DNA of 38,955 nucleotides from an uncultured Bacteroidales bacterium (GTDB taxonomy: Bacteria; Bacteroidota; Bacteroidia; Bacteroidales; Marinilabiliaceae). The notes under the pieces are model-generated. The model saw nothing but the letters and a program-made list of their open reading frames with translations, searched no databases and was not told where the DNA came from. Below are positions 9,301 to 15,849 of this stretch, in pieces; the first letter of the stretch is position 1; each line of letters starts with the position of its first letter. The translations under genes and the position numbers were made by a program. The stretch is from NCBI GenBank assembly GCA_934699135.1, contig CAKUVM010000011.1:1-38955 (forward strand), read 5' to 3'.

Positions 9301-10657
9301 TGCAATGCTGGATAAGAAAGAATCCTCTTCTTCCCTCCCGCTCAATTTGGAAAACACCAGTATGGCACCGTTCTTGGGCGATGTTGTGAAGTCCGTTGAC
9401 ATTCCTGCCGACAACAAGAAGAACATATCGACCTCGCTCGACGTTCCAGGCGGATGGAGGGTGCTGATTGACAGGGATAAAGTCTCAAAGATTGTCGGAA
9501 TCTTGCTCTCCGAGGCATATAAGTTCACACCCGAAAATGGCTGTGTGTCTGTCAAAGCCTACCAAAACAAACGTCAGCAGTGCGCCATTGAGGTGGCGGA
9601 CACGGGACCCGGTGTGCCTTATGAGAGGCAAGACTCCATTTTCTCCTCTGGAGTGAAAGACGCTCCGTGCAATGACGTCGAGGTCGCGCTGTCCGTTGTG
9701 GCGGACTATGTCAAAGCCCACCACGGCGAGGTGTTCTACAATGCGCGTCCGGCCGGTGGCTCAGTTATGACAGTGCTCCTCCCGACAGACTACAGCGCTT
9801 ATTCCGATGCCAACATCGTTGCCGATACCATGGACGCGGGCGATGCCGAAGACAGCGCTGACTTGCAGCCCGATAGCGTCACTGCCTCCGACTTTGCGCC
9901 CCCGCCAGACCCCGTAGTCTTGGTTGTCAATGACAATGAGGTTGTCCGAAACTTTATGGCTGATCGCCTAAGGCCATACTTCCACGTCATCGTGGCCGAA
10001 AGCGCGCGTATGGCCAGGGGGAAGATCGACGCCATGATGCCCGACGCCATTGTCTGTGAGGCGCATATGGACGGAGACGACGGCGTGGGGCTGCTCCGCT
10101 GCCTAAAGGATAATTTCAACTCCAGCCATGTGCCGTTTTTCTTGGTCTCCTCTCCCTCTGTGAGCGCCCTCGGCTCTGATGTGGACTGCTTTGGCGCAGA
10201 CGGCCTGATATCCAAGCCAATAAACTATGTCAGCCTCGTGGCGCACGTTCGCAAGGCTGTGGCGCGCGTCATGTCATTGCGCGTCAACTTCGCAAAGTAT
10301 CGAGGTATGAACAGAGCGCCGCAGGCCGACGAGGCAGCCTTTATGGCCACATTTATACAGAATGTGGAGGCCAACGCCGCTAGGGTCAATTTCGGCATTG
10401 AGGAACTGGCGGTGGAGATGAAGATGGATCGCAATGACCTGCACCGCAGGCTCGTGCTGCTGACAGGCTGCACGCCCGGTGAGTATATCAAGCTGTGGAG
10501 GCTCAACCAGGCCATGCTGGCCATAACGAGCGGACGCGAGACACCCGTGCAGGCCATGCAGAACGCCGGTGTGGCCGATGTGGCATATTTCAACAAATGT
10601 TTCATGAGGCTCTATGGCTCGGCCGTCACCAAGGCCATGTCGGCCTCCATCGCCTGA
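6389..10657 (+). CDS. Hybrid two-component system protein with inactivated kinase and receiver domains
   Basis: A 1,422-residue one-polypeptide sensor-regulator of the Bacteroidota HTCS type. Order: signal peptide (MQIRLQPLLAFVTMSLLPLL), periplasmic beta-propeller repeats to about residue 750 (GFLWVGTDDGLDRYDG is a typical one), a Y_Y_Y domain, a membrane helix near 875-895, HisKA/HATPase-like region (915-1135), receiver (1175-1295) and AraC-type HTH (1330-1422). The catalytic parts are altered. The H-box reads NREVRSPM, with Arg925 in place of His. The N-box reads ILLSEAYKF (Ile1038, Glu1042 for the two Asn). The G2 glycines are absent. The receiver has Asn1181 in the acidic pair and Glu1224 in place of the phosphorylated Asp. 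The AraC domain looks intact. The start at 6389 was chosen for the signal peptide; an upstream TTG (6329) is unlikely. No SusC/SusD genes are nearby. Confidence 0.93.
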   Translation: MQIRLQPLLAFVTMSLLPLLAAGQGSVSDGLGVQNIGVSDGLSQNNVNGLALDARGFLWVGTDDGLDRYDGGEFVSVRKVSSGGGPDGGDPCVTRVNVDASGHVWVVGHRGAVFCYSPVENAYVRLEGRGGESLRLPSEGIVCSADSMVLLYGCDAGACAFRMSNEGNPECVWQDTVRYCFAASAPEGVWLYGGGRLSLVGATGCVCQLDLAWSTAPASAMAVAGGAALFADGSCSLRRVALPSGEVLPEISDLPRPVTDVVALSGALVAAVHSDCGLTIVNSESGAICPRSSLGADCLASSRVSVVRDSQGGVWFYDGAGAVYHYDALNGILRRVVLLGPAEAAGLPSLRINVVPDVMVPGIYWIASLGGGLVRYDENADVAQPVISKRAYVPEYLQCAVQDSAGNLWLGSEGVGLVKISLRRYVSRSLRPGEPLRFSAKNNVVAVLESVDGNVWMGVKNGDIYVYDPKLMRELCHKQSIRPTHMAADSRGRIWVATDGFGVYVYDLSTFAELAHYTHSDDNFLSLASDRVMKVVPDDDGRIWLVMADGGVDLVEEFRRSDTRFRHFFTANAQAKVTACDAMLDSEGLLWLATDRGFICYAPSRLIKDSEDYVTYKFDDEQPAASVRNNEVRAICEDPQKRICVGTAGGGLCRLVFDVGHVRFVRFTECEGLPSNVVSAIVCTDDSTLWVATESGLSRFNLRTEKFSNLRAAETDFGNLFNSHACAIRSNGNILWGSLDGLVDLDPHMRISDEKGGNANISTISVDGKMLVFGVDGGEPSIDRPAAFAPRVSLPPDFDELCFRIADMGRSGGRQSDYVYKMDGVDADWVPLDASRVAEYRRLPSGDYTFRVRNVGAGAETSVIVSVASNWWSLPLKVLLALAAVALAFVLPLAIFKILRKQTAEAIAEDEVKAYKSTFLRTINREVRSPMRMIQNALTTIKEAKGGMADELRPLLFLIEKNMTKVSGMVGAMLDKKESSSSLPLNLENTSMAPFLGDVVKSVDIPADNKKNISTSLDVPGGWRVLIDRDKVSKIVGILLSEAYKFTPENGCVSVKAYQNKRQQCAIEVADTGPGVPYERQDSIFSSGVKDAPCNDVEVALSVVADYVKAHHGEVFYNARPAGGSVMTVLLPTDYSAYSDANIVADTMDAGDAEDSADLQPDSVTASDFAPPPDPVVLVVNDNEVVRNFMADRLRPYFHVIVAESARMARGKIDAMMPDAIVCEAHMDGDDGVGLLRCLKDNFNSSHVPFFLVSSPSVSALGSDVDCFGADGLISKPINYVSLVAHVRKAVARVMSLRVNFAKYRGMNRAPQADEAAFMATFIQNVEANAARVNFGIEELAVEMKMDRNDLHRRLVLLTGCTPGEYIKLWRLNQAMLAITSGRETPVQAMQNAGVADVAYFNKCFMRLYGSAVTKAMSASIA

Positions 10658-10662
10658 ACCCT

Positions 10663-12075
10663 ATGAAAAAATTTCTGGCAATCGACATTTCGCCCGAGAG
10701 GGGCAAGGCTTTCCTGGGCGGCGTAGGGCCGCAAGGCGTAGCTATGGAGGAGGTGTGGGCGTTCCCCGTACGCAGGGTTGACGTCATGGGGGGCGGCTGC
10801 TGGGATTTCCTTGCCATATATCAAAATGTGGTGGAGGCGTTGCGCAGGGTGGCCGGCCGAGGTGTGGTGCCAGACTCCATAGGGATTGACACTTTCGGTT
10901 TCGATTTCTGTTGCTTTGGCGCCGACGGCAGGCTGCTGTCCAACCCTTTCGCCTTCACCAGCCCAATGGCCGAGGCTTCGCCGTCAAAACATTACTCCTG
11001 CGTCCAACGCGCTAACCTGTATAAGGTCACGGCGTCGCAAGACCTGAGCTGCAAGACGCTCTACCAGCTCGATGCCATGCAGCGCATGGGTTGCTCCAGC
11101 CTGGCTGTCGTAGACAAGATTCTTTTCTTGGCCGACTCTTTGGCCTACCTGCTCACGGGCGAGATGGCCACCGAGATGACAATGGCCGCCACGTCCGGCC
11201 TGGTCAATATCTCCACCCGCGGCCTTGAGCCAAAGATTCTTATGAGCATTGGCCTCAATACAAGGCATTTTGGCTCATTTGTTGAGCCAACGGCCATTGT
11301 GGGCCATTTGTCAGATTCCGTCCGCCGGCTTTGTGACTTGCCCGCTGTTCCCGTCGTGGCCGTGGCTAGCCACGAGGTGGCCTCGTCTCTTGTGTCTTTG
11401 CCGGCAGATGAGCCAGATCCCGCCTATATCCATCTCGGCAATTTGGCCACCGTTGGCATAGAGACCGACAGCCCTGTCATCAACCCTGGCGTTGAGGCTG
11501 CCAATGTGAGCAACGCTTACGGGCCAGGTGGCAAAAATGAGGTTCAGAAAGTAGTTATGGGGCTGCGTCTTCTCCAGAGTTGTCGAAATGAGTGGGGAGC
11601 CGATGTCTCGCCGTCCGATGAGCAAGATATGGTGCGAGCGGCGAAAAATTTGGTCAGCATTGTCGATCCTGATAGCCCGTCGTTGGCCAATGCGCCACAA
11701 CTGATGAGGGCTTTGGCCCAGGAGTGCTCGGCCACGTCTCAACGCCCGCCTTCCACGCGGGAGGAGTTCGCAAGGTGCGTCTACTCCAGTATGGCCAACA
11801 AATATGCTGAAGTGCTGCGTTCCATCCTCACCCCAATGCGCAGGTCGGTGACCCGCGTCTTCGTGTGCGGCCCCGGGGCGGGCAACGCGCAGATGTGCCA
11901 GTGCATTGCCGATGCTTTATGCTTGCCTGTTGTGGCCGTGGCTCCGGAGTCCGCCGCGGCCGGCAACCTCCTGACCCAGGCCATGGCCGCGGGCGAGGTC
12001 CGCGGCCTAGGCGAGGCGCGCAGGCTGATGGTTCGCGCAGGCGGGCAGACGGAGTTCCGGCCTGGTGAGGGGTGA
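10663..12075 (+). CDS. Rhamnulokinase-like FGGY-family protein, probably catalytically altered
   Basis: A 470-residue protein with the full length and order of L-rhamnulose kinase (RhaB): GIDTFGFDFCCFGADG in the sugar-binding lobe, KTLYQLDAMQ, DKILFLADSLAYLLTG, then the hinge and ATP lobe. Key positions differ from active family members as I remember them. The N-terminal phosphate loop reads DISPERGK (usual DLGATSGR). The catalytic-base motif reads ASHEVAS, so the Asp (Asp237 in E. coli RhaB) is Glu238. The SSGTWS loop is HLGNLA, and the GGGSRN adenosine motif is GPGAGN. The frame is intact over 1.4 kb. ATG 10663 is 5 bp after the hybrid-sensor stop, so the two are almost certainly co-transcribed. 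It may be a sugar-binding pseudokinase or a diverged kinase with a new substrate. Confidence 0.85.
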   Translation: MKKFLAIDISPERGKAFLGGVGPQGVAMEEVWAFPVRRVDVMGGGCWDFLAIYQNVVEALRRVAGRGVVPDSIGIDTFGFDFCCFGADGRLLSNPFAFTSPMAEASPSKHYSCVQRANLYKVTASQDLSCKTLYQLDAMQRMGCSSLAVVDKILFLADSLAYLLTGEMATEMTMAATSGLVNISTRGLEPKILMSIGLNTRHFGSFVEPTAIVGHLSDSVRRLCDLPAVPVVAVASHEVASSLVSLPADEPDPAYIHLGNLATVGIETDSPVINPGVEAANVSNAYGPGGKNEVQKVVMGLRLLQSCRNEWGADVSPSDEQDMVRAAKNLVSIVDPDSPSLANAPQLMRALAQECSATSQRPPSTREEFARCVYSSMANKYAEVLRSILTPMRRSVTRVFVCGPGAGNAQMCQCIADALCLPVVAVAPESAAAGNLLTQAMAAGEVRGLGEARRLMVRAGGQTEFRPGEG

Positions 12076-12104
12076 GCCGCTGCTCTCTCTGTCTCCTGAA
12101 ATTT

Positions 12105-12337
12105 AAGAATCTGAGGTTGTCGTCATTGTCCGTGTTGTTCCTTGTCGTGGCCTTGCGGGCGGGGCGGGCGGCTGCGTGGCTTTGGCGCAGGCTGTGGTGG
12201 GCATTGGCGGCAGGGTGACAGATTCGTCCGGCTCCCCTGTCGCTGTCGTTGTCGTGTCGTCAGTAGGCGGTGCGCAGGCCTCGGTCTCTGGCCCCGACGG
12301 GCGTTTCTCTCGCCATCTCTCGCGGCGCGGCACCTGA
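12105..12337 (+). pseudogene. Possible remnant of a surface protein with a carboxypeptidase-like regulatory domain
   Basis: In one frame, 12107-12337 encodes GRVTDSSGSPVAVVVV and later SGPDGRF, which resembles the start of a CarboxypepD_reg/TonB-receptor N-terminal domain (G.V.D..G.P....V ... T..DG.F). There is no start codon in that frame before it. In a neighbouring frame, bases 12105-12165 encode a hydrophobic signal-like stretch (LSSLSVLFLVVAL). This is what a gene would look like after a frameshift near 12165 and loss of the rest. It is short, so chance is a real alternative. The rest of 12076-12433 holds no other gene I can support; the ORFs on both strands there are Arg/Pro-rich by composition. 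Confidence 0.3.
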
Positions 12338-12376
12338 CGAAAAAATGCGCGGCCAAAATTCCACCCTCATCTTGTC

Positions 12377-12404
12377 TTTGTTGCCACTTTTTGCGCTATA
12401 TTTA
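12377..12404 (+). promoter_or_regulatory. Weak promoter candidate for the dihydroorotase-like gene
   Basis: TTTG (12377-12380) and TATATTTA (12397-12404) resemble the -33/-7 pair, with one mismatch in the -7 box and a short 16-bp spacer. The box ends 29 bp before the ATG at 12434. It lies after a gene-free stretch where a new promoter would be expected. Confidence 0.33.
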
Positions 12405-12433
12405 ACACGATTTTCGTCAAGCACAAAGAGCCA

Positions 12434-13618
12434 ATGCACTACCTGCTCATCCGAAACGCCAAATTGGCCGAGCTGCCTCCCGAACAGTCGCCCACTTCCA
12501 TCCTGGTGTGCGGGGGGCGCGTAGTCGGCATAGGGCAAGACATTCAGCATCCTCTCACAGACACAGACACAGTCGATGCCGCTGGCCGATACGCCATCCC
12601 GGCCCTCCTGGGGCTCAGCCGCCCTAGGCCGCCAAGGGTGGATCCCGACGTGGTCAGGGATCTTAATTTTGAGAACGCCACGGCTGGCATCGTCACCATT
12701 ATGACCGTCTCGGCCGATGTTGAGGATAACATCGCGGAGATTGAGTCTCTCCACGCGCCATTGCTTAACTATGCATTCCACTTCCCATTGCGCCAGGTCG
12801 TCTCTGACAACGTTCGCAAGCTGCGGCGCATCATGCTGCTTCACGGCGTGGCCACGGCCATATTCCGTTTCGGCGAGGAGCGCAATGCCGAGATTTCCGC
12901 TTTGGGACTCAACATATCGGCGGCCAGGGAGCTGGGTCTCATGGTACTTTATGACCTCCGCGGCGTTGTGGATCCTCTGGAGAGGCTGGCCAAGCTGGAG
13001 TGTCTGTGCGAGGTCTTGGCCAGCGATGCCGCCAACCGCGCCTATGTGGTGGGCGTTGAGCGGGCGGAGGAGCTCAGTCTTATGGAAAGGTTGCGAGACA
13101 AGTGCGATGTGGCCGCTCATCTTTGCTTCGATCCATTCGGGGCGCATGCGCCGGATGGGGAAACGCTGACCTCGGAGGAGGCTGTGGCCGCTTTGCGCGG
13201 GGGCGGTTGGTGCTCACTGGGTTTGGCATATAGTGCAAGCAAGGCTCTCAAAGAGAGGTGGCCAGATATGACGCCAGAGATAGTCTCGCGAAACAAGTTG
13301 CCGTTGCTCAACGCGTTGCCGCTGCGGAGGCCGCTCTCTGTCGCCGAGCTGACGGAGTTTGTCATGGCGCGTCCCGCAAGGTTCGTCGGGCTTGGCCCGT
13401 CGCTTGGCACCGTGGGGGTGGGGATGTCTGCCAACTTCATTATCTGGGACCCTGCCGTGGCCGACGTGGCAAGGCTTGCGGCTCCTGGCGGCGGGGTGCA
13501 TGAGGTGCCGCTTTCGGGGCGTGTCGACTATGTCATAATGAACGGGCAAGTTATTGTTGGTGAGAAGTTTTTGCCGCAGAAAGTGTGCGGCGTTCATTCC
13601 TACGCCCGCATTGTGTAG
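12434..13618 (+). CDS. Dihydroorotase-like amidohydrolase without catalytic residues
   Basis: A 394-residue homologue of the Bacteroidota PyrC/dihydroorotase family, recognisable end to end: IRNAKLAELPP start, TVDAAGRYAIPALLGL, the C-terminal ARPARFVGLG...GVGMSANFIIWDP and the VDYVIMNGQVIVGEKFLP strand. Every position I would expect to bind metal or catalyse is replaced. The HxH pair after the PGVID-type motif reads S62-R-P64. The carboxylated Lys of the GIKLFMG strand is gone (AIFRFGE). The AHCED and VAHVTT histidines are Tyr (LYDLR) and Gly (VVGVER). The DHAPH aspartate region reads LAYSASK. Non-catalytic dihydroorotase homologues are known, such as the PyrC' partner of aspartate transcarbamoylase in Pseudomonas. 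No pyrimidine gene is adjacent. The role is unknown; a binding or scaffold function is an inference. Confidence 0.83.
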   Translation: MHYLLIRNAKLAELPPEQSPTSILVCGGRVVGIGQDIQHPLTDTDTVDAAGRYAIPALLGLSRPRPPRVDPDVVRDLNFENATAGIVTIMTVSADVEDNIAEIESLHAPLLNYAFHFPLRQVVSDNVRKLRRIMLLHGVATAIFRFGEERNAEISALGLNISAARELGLMVLYDLRGVVDPLERLAKLECLCEVLASDAANRAYVVGVERAEELSLMERLRDKCDVAAHLCFDPFGAHAPDGETLTSEEAVAALRGGGWCSLGLAYSASKALKERWPDMTPEIVSRNKLPLLNALPLRRPLSVAELTEFVMARPARFVGLGPSLGTVGVGMSANFIIWDPAVADVARLAAPGGGVHEVPLSGRVDYVIMNGQVIVGEKFLPQKVCGVHSYARIV

Positions 13619-13938
13619 AGTCCGCTCTTATTATATTTAACATTTGATATATTGCAGATAATGAGTGTGTTATCTCACTTAAGTTTTAAATGCAACACTA
13701 TTTTCTTTCTTTTAACACCGCCGCTTTCTCCTTTTGTCTTTGGCAGACTAGCTTTGCGTCGGTGAAATTTCTCTCGCCTGGGCTCTAGACGGGGGGCTTA
13801 TCTTCGCTCGGTCACTGTGTGGCGCGGGTTATGTCTGGGGCCAATAACCGTGGCGATCGTCCGCCTGCGGTTAGCGAGACACGGTTTCTTGGCCTTGCGC
13901 CAAGATGACGCGTGGTGGCGGGGGAGAAATTAAAACTG
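13619..13938 (+). other. Gene-free stretch with AT-rich first half and small hairpins
   Basis: No supported gene in 320 bp. The first ~130 bp are AT-rich and carry agataa/ttatct (13656-13661 with 13670-13675). The second half is GC-rich and holds short stems: ggttat/ataacc (13827-13832 with 13844-13849) and cttgg/ccaag (13888-13892 with 13900-13904). With the promoter candidate at 13749 this could be a long structured leader of the next gene. I recognise no known riboswitch. Confidence 0.4.
13725..13756 (+). promoter_or_regulatory. Promoter candidate for the thioredoxin-fold gene pair
   Basis: TAGCTTTG (13749-13756) fits TAnnTTTG exactly, with a TTTC at 13725-13728, 20 bp upstream, as an imperfect -33 element. 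It implies a leader of about 180 nt before the ATG at 13939. Confidence 0.35.
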
Positions 13939-14463
13939 ATGACAAAGAACAGTCTAATTTGCAGCCTTGGTCTCGCCGCGCTGACCATCGTCTTCACGTC
14001 GAGCAAGAAAGAAAACGAAGAGAACGTCTATTTTGACGAGATTCAGTCCCTTGGGAGGGAGTCACTCGTCAGCGGTGGGGAGCTGCCCGCCGACTCGCTG
14101 AAAGGAAAGATGCTCATTGTCAGCTTTTGGGCCTCATATGACCCCATGTCGCGCATCAACTCTTTCGATCTGTTGGAAATATACGACCGCTACTCGGCGG
14201 CGTCTTTTGATGGCGGCGAGGGGCTTAGCGTCGTTTGCGTCTCGCTAGACACTTTCCGCTCTCCGACGCTAAAGGCCATTGAGGCTGACGGCACGTCGGA
14301 TTTTCTCCATATATGCGACTTGCGTGGCGACGACTCGCCTCTTGCCCGCAATTTCGATGTCAATCGTCCCGTAAACCTCTTGGTGAGCGCCGATGGGCGC
14401 ATCCTGGCCCGCGACTTTGGCACAAGCGTCATCTCCGACGCTCTCAAAATGCTGCGTCGCTAA
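13939..14463 (+). CDS. Thioredoxin-fold protein lacking the CxxC motif
   Basis: A 174-residue protein with an N-terminal hydrophobic export segment and a TlpA/AhpC-like thioredoxin fold: LKGKMLIVSFWAS strand, VVCVSLDTFRS strand, and a cis-Pro region VNRPVNLLVSADGRILA. The redox motif is missing: after FWAS the sequence is Y67-D-P-M-S71 where TlpA proteins have W-C-x-P-C, so both cysteines are gone. The export segment ends FTSSKK; a Bacteroidota lipobox would have Cys at Ser22, and AGC differs from TGC by one base. ATG 13939 is preferred to GTG 13912 because it directly precedes the export segment. The next gene, 46 bp on, is a TlpA protein with intact CGPC. It cannot do dithiol chemistry; a binding role is possible. 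Confidence 0.85.
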   Translation: MTKNSLICSLGLAALTIVFTSSKKENEENVYFDEIQSLGRESLVSGGELPADSLKGKMLIVSFWASYDPMSRINSFDLLEIYDRYSAASFDGGEGLSVVCVSLDTFRSPTLKAIEADGTSDFLHICDLRGDDSPLARNFDVNRPVNLLVSADGRILARDFGTSVISDALKMLRR

Positions 14464-14509
14464 TCCTCCGCGCATCCCAAGGCAAGCGGGGAAATGTCAC
14501 AGTCCCGTC

Positions 14510-15052
14510 ATGTCAAACAACAACAACAACGACACCCTCCGGTTCCTCTGGGCTTCTTTGCTCCTTCTCTTGATCTCCGTCTCCGTGGCGGCGCAGCGCG
14601 TTGGCCGCGCCCCGGCCGTCGGGGATAAGGCTCCGGATATTGTCGTCCGCGGGGTCGATGGCAAGCCTTTGCGGCTTAGCTCGCTTCTAGGAAAGGTTGT
14701 GCTGGTAAATTTCTGGGCGTCTTGGTGTGGCCCGTGCAGGGCAGAGAGTCCTAAGCTGGTCAAGTGCTATAACGCCTTCCGCAGCGGCAAGTGTGGCAAA
14801 GGCTCCGGGTTCGAGATTTTCAGCGTCTCGCTAGACGTCTCCGATGAGCGATGGCGCAAGGCCGTCAAGGCCGATCGCCTGTCATGGCCTTCGCACGTGT
14901 GCGACAAGGGAGGGTGGCGCAGCAAGCCCGCGTTGGCCTACGGCGTGCGGGAGATGCCCGCCAATTTTCTCATCGACTCTAAAGGGGTGATATTGGCCAC
15001 CAACCTTTCCGGAGACGAGTTGTGGGACTATCTGAGCGCCCTCTTCAAATGA
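14510..15052 (+). CDS. TlpA-like periplasmic thioredoxin
   Basis: A 180-residue exported thiol-disulfide oxidoreductase. A poly-Asn N-terminus is followed by a hydrophobic signal segment (FLWASLLLLLISVSVAAQ). The mature part has APAVGDKAPDIVVRGVDGKP, the active site NFWASWCGPCRAESP, the strand EIFSVSLDVS and the cis-Pro loop REMPANFLIDSKG. All elements of the TlpA/ResA group are present, so it probably reduces disulfides in the periplasm. An upstream in-frame start (14393) would overlap the previous gene and lack a signal, so ATG 14510 is chosen. It follows the CxxC-less paralogue and is probably co-transcribed with it. It is unrelated to the chaperone genes downstream. Confidence 0.92.
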   Translation: MSNNNNNDTLRFLWASLLLLLISVSVAAQRVGRAPAVGDKAPDIVVRGVDGKPLRLSSLLGKVVLVNFWASWCGPCRAESPKLVKCYNAFRSGKCGKGSGFEIFSVSLDVSDERWRKAVKADRLSWPSHVCDKGGWRSKPALAYGVREMPANFLIDSKGVILATNLSGDELWDYLSALFK

Positions 15053-15217
15053 CAAAATGTCACGCCAAGACATTGCGCAGGGTGTGGCTGTGACATAGTC
15101 GCCCCATTATTGTGAGACAAAGTGGCGCATGTCTGTCAAAAAGGCAAACGTTGCTCTTTTGGCAGCGCTTTTGCTCCACGACGGGCGGCTTGTAGCGTGG
15201 AATAAAAAACAAGACAT

Positions 15218-15826
15218 ATGGATAAAAAGCATAATATGCACGATGAGGCTAAGGCCGACGTGCAGAAAGAGGCGCAAGAGCCTCAGCCCGAAAAACAGGG
15301 ACAGCCCCAGCCGGAGGCCAAGGACGATGCGCAGGCTGAGCCCGAGGCGGAGAAGAAGGCGGAGCAGCCCGAAGAGTCCGAGGTCGATAAGCTCAAAAAA
15401 CAGCTAGCCGACCTTAACGATAAATATATGCGCACATGTGCGGAGTATGACAACTACCGCAAGCGAACCGCCCGCGAGAAGGCCGACCTCATCAAGAGCG
15501 CGGGCTCTGACATCATAGCCGGCCTGCTGCCGGTGATTGACGACTTCGAGCGCGCCATGACGCATATGAAAGACAAGGCCGACGTGGAGGCCGTGAAAGA
15601 CGGCGTGGCGCTCATATACAAGAAATTTAATGACTATTTGGTAAAGCGAGGTGTCTCCGTCATCGAGACGCAAGGCATGCCGCTAGACACGAGTGTGCAC
15701 GAGGCCATCACCATGTTGCCCGCGCCAACGCCAGACATGAAGGGCAAAATCATGGACTGCGTGGAGAAGGGCTACAAGTTGGGAGACAAGGTCTTGCGCT
15801 TTGCCAAAGTCGTAGTGTGCCAATAG
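15218..15826 (+). CDS. grpE: GrpE, nucleotide exchange factor of DnaK
   Basis: A 202-residue cytoplasmic protein. The first ~65 residues are a low-complexity Glu/Lys/Gln/Pro tail. Then comes the long helix typical of GrpE (VDKLKKQLADLNDKYMRTCA, AEYDNYRKRTAREK), the four-helix part with LLPVIDDFERAM, and the C-terminal beta domain with HEAITMLPAP and the ending GYKLGDKVLRFAKVVV. GrpE dimers release ADP from DnaK. The ATG follows an A-rich leader (aataaaaaacaagacat) without a Shine-Dalgarno. dnaJ follows after 45 bp; dnaK is not in the window. No CIRCE operator is seen upstream. Confidence 0.98.
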   Translation: MDKKHNMHDEAKADVQKEAQEPQPEKQGQPQPEAKDDAQAEPEAEKKAEQPEESEVDKLKKQLADLNDKYMRTCAEYDNYRKRTAREKADLIKSAGSDIIAGLLPVIDDFERAMTHMKDKADVEAVKDGVALIYKKFNDYLVKRGVSVIETQGMPLDTSVHEAITMLPAPTPDMKGKIMDCVEKGYKLGDKVLRFAKVVVCQ

Positions 15827-15832
15827 GAGAGT

Positions 15833-15849
15833 TGAGGGTTTCGCCCTCA
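15833..15849 (+). repeat. Hairpin between grpE and dnaJ
   Basis: tgaggg (15833-15838) pairs with ccctca (15844-15849) around a 5-nt loop. It lies just after the grpE stop and is followed by aaaggag and an A-rich stretch before the dnaJ ATG. There is no T run, so it is more likely an RNA-processing or translation-tuning hairpin than a terminator. Confidence 0.6.

Noticed and set aside
10495..10662. Longer N-terminus of the FGGY kinase
   Set aside because: It overlaps the sensor's AraC domain and encodes unrelated His/Gly/Arg-rich sequence; the family begins with MKKFLAIDIS at 10663.
6218..13938. Polysaccharide-utilisation locus around the hybrid sensor
   Set aside because: No SusC, SusD, glycoside hydrolase or polysaccharide lyase gene is present; only a doubtful remnant at 12105-12337.
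15050..15062. Palindrome tgaca-aaa-tgtca at the end of the TlpA-like gene
   Set aside because: Only 5-bp arms, overlapping a stop codon, and no second copy in a promoter position; chance is sufficient.
15053..15217. CIRCE-type heat-shock operator before grpE
   Set aside because: No TTAGCACTC-N9-GAGTGCTAA-like repeat is present on either strand.
15129..15407. 92-codon ORF overlapping the start of grpE
   Set aside because: It is an out-of-frame reading of the Glu/Lys-rich grpE N-terminus; the Arg/Ser/Pro-rich end is typical of such shadows.
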